Part shown: one piece after another, positions 11,101-38,670 of the stretch
Position numbering within the stretch: position 1 is the stretch's first letter
Layout of the letters: each line of letters opens with the position of its first letter
Assembly: GCA_022316685.1 (NCBI GenBank)
Contig: JAKJHU010000054.1
Location: forward strand, 434,001-498,000
Direction: 5' to 3'
Length of the DNA stretch: 64,000 bases
Source: Progne subis subis
Lineage: Eukaryota; Chordata; Aves; Passeriformes; Hirundinidae
Position numbers and translations under genes: made by a program
Notes under the pieces: generated by a model
Databases searched by the model: none
Seen by the model: the letters and a program-made list of their open reading frames with translations, nothing else
Told to the model about the DNA's origin: nothing

Positions 11101-14100
11101 TCAAAACAAAATACTGCAGAAAATCCCAGTTACCTTATCCAAAGAACTGTTTGGAATTACCTTATCCAAAGAACTGTTTGGATTGAAGGTACAGCTGGAA
11201 GGAAGGGCACAGTGCAGAGAGGAGGGATCCTGGGGCTTATTCCCCATTCTGAAGCAGCTGGAGGAGTCCCAGAGCAAACCCTCATAGAGAAAGGCAAAAA
11301 ATCAACTACTTTTTATTCAATTCTTGGTCAGGAAACAACTTTTTAACCCAGCAGTGCATTTTCTGCAGTTGCTGCTGCTCTGCTGGGTTTGTCCCTGGCT
11401 CTGGGCTGTTGGGATTTGTCTCTGTGGGTCAGCCCCTGGCTCTGGGCTGTTGGGTTTTGTCCCTGGCTCTGGGCTGTTGGGATTTGTCCCTGGGGGTTTG
11501 TCCCTGGCTCTGGGCTGTTGGGATTTGTCCCTGGGGGTTTGTCCCTGGCTCTGGGCTGTTGGGATTTGTCCCTGGGGGTTTGTCCCTGGCTCTGGGCTGT
11601 TGGGATTTGTCCCTGGGGGTTTGTCCCTGGCTCTGGGCTGTTGGGATTTGTCCCTGGGGGTTTGTCCCTAGCTCTGGGCTGTTGGGATTTGTCCCTGGCT
11701 CTGGGCTGTTGGGATTTGTCCCTGGGGGTTTGTCCCTGGCTCTGGGCTGTTGGGATTTGTCCCTGTGGGTTTGCCCCTGGCTCTGAGCTGTTGGTTTTTG
11801 TCCCTGTGGGTTTGTCCCTGGCTCTGGGCTGTTGGGATTTGTCCCTGTGGGTTTGTCCCTGGCTCTGGGCTGTTGGGATTTGTCTCTGTGGGTTTGCCCC
11901 TGGCTCTGGGCTGTTGGGATTTGTCTCTGTGGGTTTGTCCCTGGCTCTGGGCTGTTGGGATTTGTCCCTGTGGGTTTGCCCCTGGCTCTGGGCTGTTGGG
12001 ATTTGTCTCTGTGGGTTTGTCCCTGACTCTGGGCTGTTGGGATTTGTCTCTGTGGGTTTGTCCCTGGCTCTGGGCTGTTGGGATTTGTCTCTGGGGGTTT
12101 GCCCCTGGCTCTGGGCTGTTGGGATTTGTCCCTGTGGGTTTGTCCCTGGCTCTGGGCTGTTGGGATTTGTCTCTGGGGGTTTGCCCCTGACTCTGGGCTG
12201 TTGGGATTTGTCTCTGTGGGTTTGTCCCTGACTCTGGGCTGTTGGGATTTGTCTCTGGGGGTTTGCCCCTGGCTCTGGGCTGTTGGGTTTTGTCCCTGGG
12301 GGTTTGTCCCCAGCTCTAACCCGTCCCTCTCCCGTGGGCTCCCGCAGGCGTCGCAGCTCCTGCGCAGGCTGTGCATGCAGAACATGGTCTGGACCTACTG
12401 CAAGAGGATCAGCCCCGAGTGGAAGCAGCAGGTACGGGGCACCTTGGCAGGGTTTCCCTGACATTCCCAAGGGAATGGAGGAGAGGAGCAGCTGGATGGG
12501 AGGGGCAGCAGTGGGGAGCTGCAGGGCTGTGAACCGCTGCTTTCTGGGGTGCCACAGGAACAGCGTCGCCCATTTGGGTTTAGGGCAGACACAGAGCACT
12601 AAAAGCCTGGAATGTGCATAGAAGAGACCCCATTCTATACATATTTCAATAGGTACCATTTACACAGGCTGTGGAGCCAAGCCCCCACATAATTTCTCTA
12701 TTGAAAAGCCCTGCTACTCTGCCCATGGAAGCTAAAAATATAAGAAGCTGCATTATTCTGCCTGTACCATGTAAAGTAGAGTAGGAATCCTGCAGACACA
12801 AACCCGTCATTTTCCAGAGAACTTACAGAAACAGTTTCAGCTGCTCTGTTGTAGCTAAAAAGAAGAAAAAGTATACTGAGATTGATTCTTCTCATGGAAA
12901 GGTAGGGGGAGGGAGTTTTTATATTAAAAAAAAGAGCTCAGCAAAGAGACATAATAGGAGATGTTGGCTGTAACTGCCATGAAGTTTTCATTGCACATCT
13001 CTCACCTTCTGCAGTGCATGGACACCTGGAATGAAAGGCTGGGGCTGAGCCTGTGATTAAGGACATGGGATTAACTCAGCAGCTGCTTTCCCCCAGCAAC
13101 CCAGGCTCACTGATAAGGAGCCTCTTTATCTCCCTTTTTTCCCTGGAAATCATCCCAGGTGTCTTGTCCTGTGCCTTGGCCCCAAGTACAGCAGTGGGAT
13201 TTCCCACTTTCCCAGCCCCTGGTTTGTTCTTGGAGCAAAGGAACCCAGGGGCTGGAGCTCTGCCACCTCCAGGGACTGAGAGTTTAGGGTGACTCCTCCT
13301 CCAAACAGATGTTCCCTTTGCTAATAAAACCACAAAGGGAACATCTCTTCTAACGCAAATGTATCTTCTTAATGAGGGGAAAATTTATACTAAACAAGAA
13401 AACTTTTTTTTTTGTCCTTGCAGTTGGAACAAAAAGTAATTGCCAGTGAGATTTTCAAGGGTAAAAAAGACAATTATCCTCAGAGTGTTCCCAGGCTCTT
13501 CATCAACACTCGACTGGGTGAGTGGGGGTTGCCAAGTTTAACAGGAGGAAGGAAGGAGGGGATTATTGAACTCTTTTCTTGCTGGAAATTCCTTTCTGAC
13601 CTCCCACCTCTTTGGTTTTAATACAGGTAGAGAAGAAATAAATACTAAAATCCTTCAGGTGTTAGAAAATGAAGCACTTAAGGTGAGAGATGTGTTCCAA
13701 TACTTTTGTCAAGCTCCAAGTGATTCAGCAGAGGGGCAGATTAGAATTCTGGAGAAAGTACAGCAAGAATTTCACACCGTATTAAGCTTGTAATACTTTG
13801 GAGGACTGTCTGGGAAGAGCTGATGGATTAGAAGGTGGAGATTGGGGCAGTTTAATGATGAATTGAATGGGTTACAGCTGGAGGGGAAGGGGGAACCCCC
13901 AGAGTGACACCAACCCTGGGTTTCCCAATCCCCAGGGCTGCTCTGGGGCTGTGAGGAAGTTCTGGCCCAGAGAATTTCCTGCATTCCTGGTTTCCCAAGC
14001 CCTGCCTGGTGCCTGCTGGGGGCTGGCAGCGCCCCGGGTGGGATCTGGCCCTGCTCACTCGTGTTTCAGTACGCAGTGCCCGTGGTCAAGTACGACAGGA

Positions 14101-15864
14101 GGGGCTACAAGGCGAGGGCACGGCAGCTGCTGCTCACCCAGAGCTCGGCCATCATCGTGGAGGAGTCCAGGATCAAGCAGCGCATCGACTACTCCAACCT
14201 CACAGGTGGGGATGGGGCAGGGATGGGGCTGGGCACTCTCCTGAGCCTGCACCTCAGCTGCACTTCAATATCTACCCCTACAAACTCCACTTTGTCCTGG
14301 GCCAGGACAGGAGTGGGAGCAGCTGATCCTGGCAGGCGTTTTAGCATCTTGAAATTGTGTTTTTCTGAAAAGAAGCTCCATAAAATGTCACCAAAATGAC
14401 TCAATTCCTCTCCCTCAACCCTGCCCCAGTGATTTCCCCAGTTGCAGGGCTTGGCCATGGGGGTTGCACCATTCCTGGGCCACTGCTGCAGCTTTTGGCC
14501 CTCGGAATATCCGACAGGCGTGGGGAATTGCTGAGCCTGCTGCGGTGCAGTCGCTGCAGCCTTGGGCTGCAGCCTCTCAGCTGTGCTGTGGAACAGCTGC
14601 TGCATTCCTGGGAGAGGCTGTGACCCTCCCCAGCTCCCAGCAGTGCCCGTGACGCTCCCGTCTCTCCCCAGGCATCTCCGTCAGCAGCCTGAGCGACAAC
14701 TTGTTTGTGCTGCACGTGCAGTGCGAGGACAACAAGCAGAAGGTACCGGGGGCTCATCCCTCCCTCCTCCAGCCCCCTCTGAAGAGAGGTGAAAGGCACA
14801 GGGAGGAGGGGGTGATGAGTGACAGGGCTGTGACTTTGTGCCAGCGCTTGCCCTGCTGTTTCCCTGTTCTCAGCTGGGGCTCAGGAGTGCTTGTTGGCCC
14901 CTCTGGTGCTGTCCCCTGTCCCTTACAGCAGGGTAGTTTTGGTGCAGTGACACCAAAGCCATGATCCTAAAGCATGGACTCTCCTCCCAGGGAGATGTTG
15001 TCCTGCAGAGTGACCACGTGATTGAGACACTGACAAAAACAGCCATTCTGGCCAACAAAATCAACAATGTCAACATCAACCAGGGCAGGTGAGTGACAGC
15101 AGGGCCCTGCTTCCTGTACCCCATCCAAACCTACCCCATCCACCTCAGCCAAGGTTAACAGCTGCAGCTCTGTTAACACCCAGCTCCTGGAGAGTCCCAC
15201 ACGCTCACCAGGGCTGTTCTCGCCCTTTGCTCTTCACAGCATCAAGTTCACAGTGGGCCAAGGCAAAGAAGGGATCATCGACTTCATCTCGGGATCAGAG
15301 CTGCTCATAGCCAAAGCCAAGAACGGGCATCTAACAGTGGTGAGTGTGGGCTGGGGATCACTGCCCCTGGATCCAAACTGGTGTTCTGGCAGGGACACAT
15401 GGGACACGTGCCATGGGATGTTCCTGCCATCCCAGCCTTTCCCCCAGTTGGAGCTGGGCACAGGCTCCTGCAAGCCCTGAGGGGCTGCCAAACTCACACT
15501 GAGCACGACTGTCCTAGCACTCTTTTATTTCCACCCCCCCAAGATTCATTTACGCCATAGCAAATCAAATTTTAATATATTTAAAAACTCAAAGCAAAAT
15601 CCTCTCCCCTTCTCAGCTTGTTTGTGGTGATCCTGGCAGTCAGATCAGCCCCACAGCTGATTTATGCACTGTCAGACCCTGGCTTATTCAGAAATAAATC
15701 CAGAACAAATCCACACTCCACTGACACCCAGCAGAGCTGAGAGCTCCCACCGGACCAGAGGCTGCCCAGCCTCTGAACAGCAATTAAAACTTGTGCAGCA
15801 TTTTGAACACACTTTCAGCCCTGTTCTTCTCCTGCAGGTCGCTCCTCGGTTGAATTCCCGATGA
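1958..15864 (+). CDS. MYO1C: Unconventional myosin-Ic, 29 coding exons, 5' end missing
   Basis: Single-headed class I myosin: an actin-activated ATPase that links actin to membranes (in the known family: GLUT4 vesicle delivery, hair-cell adaptation, and a nuclear isoform). Exons read from splice sites with phases that all agree: 1958-2156, 3200-3280, 3979-4158, 4352-4450, 4677-4790, 5232-5303, 5510-5629, 5824-5906, 6519-6624, 6949-7029, 7399-7484, 8009-8103, 8231-8277, 8492-8572, 8730-8835, 9306-9423, 9632-9745, 9910-9986, 10094-10162, 10461-10545, 10743-10902, 12348-12431, 13424-13517, 13627-13682, 14070-14205, 14672-14742, 14991-15088, 15240-15339, 15838-15864. They encode 945 whole residues, against about 1028-1063 for full-length vertebrate MYO1C, so roughly the first 80 or more residues are off-window. 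Order of parts: P-loop GESGAGKT, switch [10 protein letters not shown], switch II DIYGFE, IQ motifs, then a basic TH1 tail with a PH-like fold, ending APRLNSR. That C-terminus and the tail identify MYO1C rather than MYO1H or MYO1B. Exon 11 has an anomaly at its start (see separate entry). Confidence 0.96.
2483..2815 (+). repeat. 54-bp minisatellite in MYO1C intron
   Basis: Tandem array in the intron after the P-loop exon. Copies that begin with CCCTCTATCC start at 2518, 2572, 2610, 2664, 2718 and 2772. The period is 54 bp except for one 38-bp copy with a 16-bp deletion. Each unit is itself built of CCCTGTA/CCCTGTG-like heptamers, so it probably grew from a shorter repeat. It decays after 2790 into CCTGGATCCT-type variants. 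The open frames through it on both strands are repeat artefacts. Confidence 0.9.
5510..5629 (+). CDS. MYO1C: MYO1C motor exon with a GC donor
   Basis: Encodes 40 residues of the motor (starting [12 protein letters not shown]). It is followed by AAG then GCAAGT, a non-canonical GC 5' splice site with an otherwise ideal match to U1 snRNA, as GC donors usually show. The acceptor at 5822-5823 restores phase 0 and the family sequence continues without a gap. No nearby GT donor keeps the frame. Confidence 0.92.
5824..5906 (+). CDS. MYO1C: MYO1C switch II exon
   Basis: Contains the switch II motif DIYGFE, which senses the gamma-phosphate of ATP and moves the relay helix. It ends two bases into a serine codon (AAC AG), completed by the C at 6519 in the next exon ([18 protein letters not shown], the relay helix). 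Confidence 0.94.
7258..7294 (+). other. Intronic hairpin, about 14-bp stem
   Basis: TTTTAGCTCAAG at 7258-7269 is an exact reverse complement of CTTGAGCTAAAA at 7283-7294. A G-T and an A-T pair extend the stem inward, leaving a 9-base loop. It lies in the MYO1C intron about 105 bases before the odd acceptor of exon 11. As RNA it should fold. I know no named element that matches it. Confidence 0.6.
7399..7484 (+). CDS. MYO1C: MYO1C motor exon 11 with disturbed 5' edge
   Basis: Encodes [10 protein letters not shown]... to HPHFLT of the relay-loop region. The preceding exon ends in phase 0 after ISIL, and the family continues DEECLRPG. After the expected acceptor (TGTAG at 7387-7391) the bases read GAC T GAG GAG TGT: an extra T at 7395 puts a TGA in frame. 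If splicing instead uses the AG at 7397-7398, the frame is kept (86 bases, consistent with the next exon) but two conserved acidic residues are lost. I give this second boundary because it is the only in-frame one. An assembly or sequencing error at 7395 is an equal possibility. Confidence 0.75.
8730..9423 (+). CDS. MYO1C: MYO1C converter/actin-interface exons (two)
   Basis: Two coding exons, 8730-8835 and 9306-9423, with a 470-base intron between them. The first holds the conserved IRCMKPND motif of myosin heads. The codon split across the intron reads GAC, giving KQADRFDE. The second carries [16 protein letters not shown] and [10 protein letters not shown] (converter side). The intron between has no recognisable element. 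Confidence 0.9.
10094..10545 (+). CDS. MYO1C: MYO1C IQ-motif exons (two)
   Basis: Exons 10094-10162 and 10461-10545 encode consecutive calmodulin-binding IQ-type segments. The first has the pattern [15 protein letters not shown], the second [15 protein letters not shown]. These form the light-chain-binding neck. A third, weaker IQ-like segment ([12 protein letters not shown]) continues into the next exon at 10743. The intron between them ends in a long A/T-only tract (about 10365-10460) made of TTTAT and TTATTT steps directly before the acceptor. Confidence 0.9.
10365..10460 (+). repeat. A/T-only low-complexity tract before an acceptor
   Basis: Nearly pure A and T (TTATTATTT, TTTATTTATT steps) running up to the AG of the MYO1C exon at 10461. 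It takes the place of a usual pyrimidine tract. Probably microsatellite-derived. Confidence 0.75.
11130..11182 (+). repeat. 27-bp perfect tandem duplication
   Basis: TTACCTTATCCAAAGAACTG and the following TTTGGA occur at 11130 and again at 11157 without mismatch. The event looks recent. It lies in the same MYO1C intron as the 41-bp minisatellite. Confidence 0.85.
11386..12310 (+). repeat. 41-bp minisatellite, about 22 copies, in MYO1C intron
   Basis: Unit of the form TTTGTCCCTGGCTCTGGGCT followed by GTTGGGATTTGTCCCTGGGGG, repeated through most of the intron between exons 10743-10902 and 12348-12431. It ends only about 40 bases before the acceptor. Variants differ mainly at CCCTGGGGG / CTCTGTGGG / GCCCCTGGC, and one copy near 11690 is shortened. 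Because 41 is not a multiple of three and the unit has no stop codon in any frame, long open frames appear on both strands (up to 438 codons on the minus strand). They are artefacts. Confidence 0.95.
12432..13423 (+). other. MYO1C intron, nothing but one hairpin
   Basis: A 992-base intron between the exon ending WKQQ and the exon starting LEQKV. I see no repeat family or RNA gene apart from the hairpin at 13307-13346. It ends in a T9 tract and TTGCAG. Confidence 0.8.
13307..13346 (+). other. Intronic hairpin, perfect 14-bp stem
   Basis: AGATGTTCCCTTTG at 13307-13320 is exactly complementary to CAAAGGGAACATCT at 13333-13346, around a 12-base A-rich loop. It sits about 78 bases before the acceptor of the MYO1C exon at 13424. 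The stem is too short for a typical microRNA precursor and does not extend outward. Confidence 0.7.
14070..15339 (+). CDS. MYO1C: MYO1C TH1/PH-like tail exons (four)
   Basis: Exons 14070-14205, 14672-14742, 14991-15088 and 15240-15339 encode the membrane-binding tail. The first starts [14 protein letters not shown] and has RQLLL, the region that in MYO1C forms the basic phosphoinositide-binding site of a PH-like fold. Later exons carry ISVSSLSD and [15 protein letters not shown]. The tail anchors the motor to PIP2-containing membranes in the known family. Confidence 0.93.
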
Positions 15865-16334
15865 TGACAAATTCCCTGCTCCAGGACCTTTCCCTCCATG
15901 GAATTGGCTGAACTTTACTCCCAGCAAACCCCGCCCTTCCTGCTTCGCTCTGTTAGTACCAAAGTACCAAAGACCTGCACTTTCAGAACCACCACAGAAC
16001 ACATCCTTGCTCTCTTCTCTTACTCTCCAAGTCCCAAACAAAGGCCTTCTCCTCTCTTCCTCACCCGACTGACCGTGGGGTCCAGCACAGCATCCCTGCA
16101 ACCGCAGCTCGGGACCTTCAGCTGAGTTTAAGCCCTGATGGAAATGACCAAAATTATGTGCTTGTTGTCACCAAAAAAAAAAAGCACAATCGTAAAAACA
16201 AGTAACTCTGCTGCGTTCTCAGCCAAATCACTGAAATGCCAAACTTTGTATTCAGAATGTTTTATGAAGAATTTTGCTCGGAGATGTTTTAATGCTTTGT
16301 GTTACAAACATAGTGAAGCCATATTGTGTAAATG

Positions 16335-16340
16335 AATAAA
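16335..16340 (+). terminator. Proximal poly(A) signal AATAAA of MYO1C
   Basis: AATAAA about 470 bases after the stop codon, with a moderately GT-rich segment 50-70 bases downstream. Candidate for a short-UTR mRNA. Confidence 0.5.
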
Positions 16341-17201
16341 ATCTGTAAATACTTTATAGCCAAGGATGAGATGCACTACGAGAGATGGCGTCGATGTGGA
16401 AACTTTTGTTTTCGATTTGGAATTTTTGCTGTTTTTAGTTTATGGTTACAAGGTATAACCTGAAAAATCCATCATGTAACTTCTTCACTGATCAGGAGCC
16501 AGAGACTTTTTATCTTCTTCTGAAGTCAGCTGTCCCATTTCTTGCTGTCTATTTTTATACCGCAGGAATTTTTCATATCCACACAAACACAATGTAATAC
16601 AAACTGCAGAGGTTACCACTGCTCTGGGCTGGCCATGGGATGAACTTGAGTTCTCCCTGCCATTCCCTGTCTGGGAAGCCTCACTGCCCCTTCCCCACAG
16701 AACAGCACCTTCAGGAAAAACAGCTTTTTCCTCTTGCTCCTAGCCAGAACTGGAAGTCTGATTCCCACAGTATTTACACCAGTGCCTCAGTGCTGCATTA
16801 CCAGGGAGGGCTGGGCACTGCTGCTGCCTCACAGCTCCAGACACAGGGGCTGGGTGCTGGCTGCAGCACAGGCTCCTCCTCAGCAGCTTCCTTTAACCCC
16901 AACAGCCACTGGGTCCAGGGCTCCGTGGGGAATTCCTGCTGCATCCAAAGCACAGCTCCACAGCCCGGGCTGTGCATCCTGCTCCACCTGCCTTAGCCAT
17001 CCTTCCCCTCCGTGCTGCTGCACCACAGCCAGCCCTGGTCGCCTCTCACCCCTCACAGCCTCTGCTCTGGTTCCTGACACCATGCCATTGTCCAGCCCTG
17101 CTCCAGGCTGGAGTGTGGGATACACCGCATCCCCCAGATGTGCTCAGTGTGTGCAGAGCACGCTGCGCATGTTGGTGTATAACCTCTGCCAGACTATGCT
17201 G

Positions 17202-17207
17202 AATAAA
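17202..17207 (+). terminator. Distal poly(A) signal AATAAA of MYO1C
   Basis: AATAAA followed within 30-40 bases by a strong GT-rich element. This is the usual arrangement of a vertebrate cleavage/polyadenylation site and the better of the two MYO1C candidates. Confidence 0.7.
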
Positions 17208-17225
17208 TTTTTACAAAAAAAAACC

Positions 17226-17619
17226 CAACTCTCCGTGTGTGTGGTGCGGTTTCCTTACGTGGTTCAGGGGGAGGCTGAGCCCAGCCCCAGCTCGGTGTCC
17301 ATTTTCCAAGGAGCAGCTTATTCCCAGCAGAGCAGGTAAGCTGTGTCCCTTCTCTCCATCTATGGAACTGCACTGGGTGAGAAGCGCTGGAACAGCAGCT
17401 GAGAGGAATTCACCAACCATTTCCCAGGGATTTATACAGGGGAAGACTGGATATAAAAGGGCTGCTCCCAGCAGCACAACTCACGCTCAGACCAAATCTT
17501 CCTTAGCTCCTGTCTGAAGAACAAGGCTGTTCCTGCTGCTCTCTCCCCCTCCAACTGTTCCTAGTACAAGCAACAAAGGGAAGTTATCCTTCCAAAAGAA
17601 ATTGATAGTGATGGTTGGC
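17226..17619. other. Short tail-to-tail intergenic region
   Basis: About 400 bases between the inferred 3' ends of MYO1C (+) and YWHAE (-). No gene, repeat family or RNA is visible. Any read-through of either gene would be antisense to the other. Confidence 0.6.
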
Positions 17620-18521
17620 ATTTTTAATTTAGGTTTGTTTTATTTAAGTTTAATGTTAATTCCATGCTGTGTTTCAGTAAGAACAATACAGATTCTGTAT
17701 CTGTGGCTCCAGTCAGATATCCAGTAGTACAAATTAGCTTCAAGTTACACATACTGAACAAAAGAGGTTGAGCGAGCGAAGGGAGATGGGGAGAGGGGAA
17801 GGAGAAAAGAAAAAATATTGAACACGCATGCAGGCTTATCAATGCCACCTTCAATGCTAACCTGCTTGGAGGGAAAGTAAAGAACAGGCAAGAATGAGCA
17901 GCCACGGATTGTTGAACTGTTACCAGCACCATGATTTTCAGCAACGTTTCAGCAGTTTGGAAACTTTTTTGTTTTTATACAGTAAAACCACTACAATAAA
18001 TGTCCCAAATGCAACCTCGCAACTTCAAGCTAAACACCCAATTAAGTTGAAACATTGGTATAAAATTCAGTTTAAACAGTTATTAAAAAAAAAAAAAAAA
18101 AAAGAAAAAAAGAAGAGGAAAAAAAAAAAAGAAAGAAAAATGCCACCACATGAGCACTACCTGGCCAGGACCAATCTCTCCCTACACGGCCTTCAGGTGT
18201 CACATCCAGGTCTGATGGCAATGTCACCACAGCTGGCAGAGACAATACAGTAATGCTGAAAGAGCCTTTACGCAGTCCTGTTAGTGTCTTAAAGAACCTA
18301 AAAGCTGGCACCAGTAAAATCCACAGAAATTCACTCTTGCCTTTAAGAACTTTTAAACTGTGTAAAAAAAATAAAAATAAAGAAACCCAACAGGGCAGGA
18401 ACCTAAATTCTGAGACCCAATGTAAAAGTCAGATTTTGGTGGTTCTCAGAGTGACACTGAGGGTTTTTGTGGGGAAGGGGGAGGGTGGTCAGAGATGGGT
18501 TCTCTTGTTGGCCTTCGTGTC
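17620..18521 (-). other. YWHAE: YWHAE 3'UTR
   Basis: About 900 bases from the stop codon to the likely poly(A) site. AATAAA on the minus strand is at 17644-17639. The UTR contains a mixed A-run of about 60 bases (about 18084-18139 on the plus strand) that is T-rich in the transcript. The 3' end is inferred from the signal. Confidence 0.65.
17639..17644 (-). terminator. Poly(A) signal AATAAA of YWHAE
   Basis: TTTATT on the plus strand, AATAAA in the YWHAE sense. It is the last good hexamer before the MYO1C 3' end. Confidence 0.6.
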
Positions 18522-38205
<19,684 letters not shown>

Positions 38206-38302
38206 GTCCTACGGGCGGGGCGGCAGCGGGGACTGCGCGGGGCGGATGGCAGCCGATGGGTCCGGGGGGCTCGGCAGCTACCAGCTCGCTGCTCTCCGGG
38301 CA

Positions 38303-38313
38303 AATATGGCGGC
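38303..38313 (+). promoter_or_regulatory. YY1-type motif upstream of YWHAE start
   Basis: AATATGGCGGC fits AAnATGGCGGC. It lies about 100 bases upstream of the ATG, near the probable transcription start. See the finding on the cluster at 37888-38313. Confidence 0.55.
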
Positions 38314-38353
38314 AGCGCCTCCTCCCGCTGCATCCGGGCACTCCCGCGGGCGC

Positions 38354-38363
38354 GCGCATGCGC
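38354..38363. promoter_or_regulatory. NRF1-type palindrome GCGCATGCGC
   Basis: Perfect palindromic NRF1 consensus about 150 bases upstream of the YWHAE start codon, inside the CpG island. NRF1 commonly drives housekeeping CpG-island promoters. Confidence 0.6.
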
Positions 38364-38417
38364 CCCGCCGCCTCCCATGGCAACGGCGGCTCCCTGGCAA
38401 CGGGCGGGGGGCGGGGT

Positions 38418-38670
38418 GAGACGGCGTGAGGGGTGAGGCGGGATGGGGGCTGCGAGGAGGGGTGAGGAATGGAGCGGGGTGAGGCGGTGTGAGGGAGAGA
38501 GCGGGATGAGACGGGACCAGGGATGAGGCGGTGTGAGGGGTGAGGCGGTGTGAGGGATAAAGCGGAATGAGGCGGGACGAGGGATGAGGCGGCGGGCGGG
38601 GTGAGGCAGGATGGATGAAGCGGTGTGAGGGATGAGGCGGGATGAGGAATAACGAAGGATGAGGCGGCCA
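38418..38670 (+). repeat. Degenerate GGGTGAGGCGGTGTGAGGGA-type minisatellite
   Basis: Irregular tandem of about 18-20-bp G/A-rich units (GATGAGGCGG, GTGTGAGGG) directly upstream of the YWHAE CpG island. The G runs are all on the plus strand. Open frames across it on the minus strand are Pro/Ser/His-rich artefacts. Confidence 0.75.

Larger units (their letters stand above)
15838..17225 (+). other. MYO1C: MYO1C last exon: final 8 residues and 3'UTR
   Basis: The acceptor CTGCAG is followed by codons for VAPRLNSR and TGA at 15862-15864, the characteristic MYO1C end. The rest is 3'UTR. Two poly(A) signals (16335-16340 and 17202-17207) make a short and a long UTR possible. The longer one is favoured by an A-run and a GT-rich stretch (GTGTGTGTGG) just after it. 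A Pumilio-type TGTAAATA lies at 16344-16351. The exact cleavage sites are inferred. Confidence 0.8.

Noticed and set aside
11343..12659. 438-codon minus-strand open frame (Pro/Gln/Arg/Asn-rich repeats) and plus-strand frames of up to 280 codons
   Set aside because: They are translations of the 41-bp MYO1C intron minisatellite. The unit has no stop in any frame, so length is no evidence of coding.
17894..18311. Lysine-rich plus-strand frame and Phe/Ser-rich minus-strand frame
   Set aside because: Created by the mixed A-run in the YWHAE 3'UTR.
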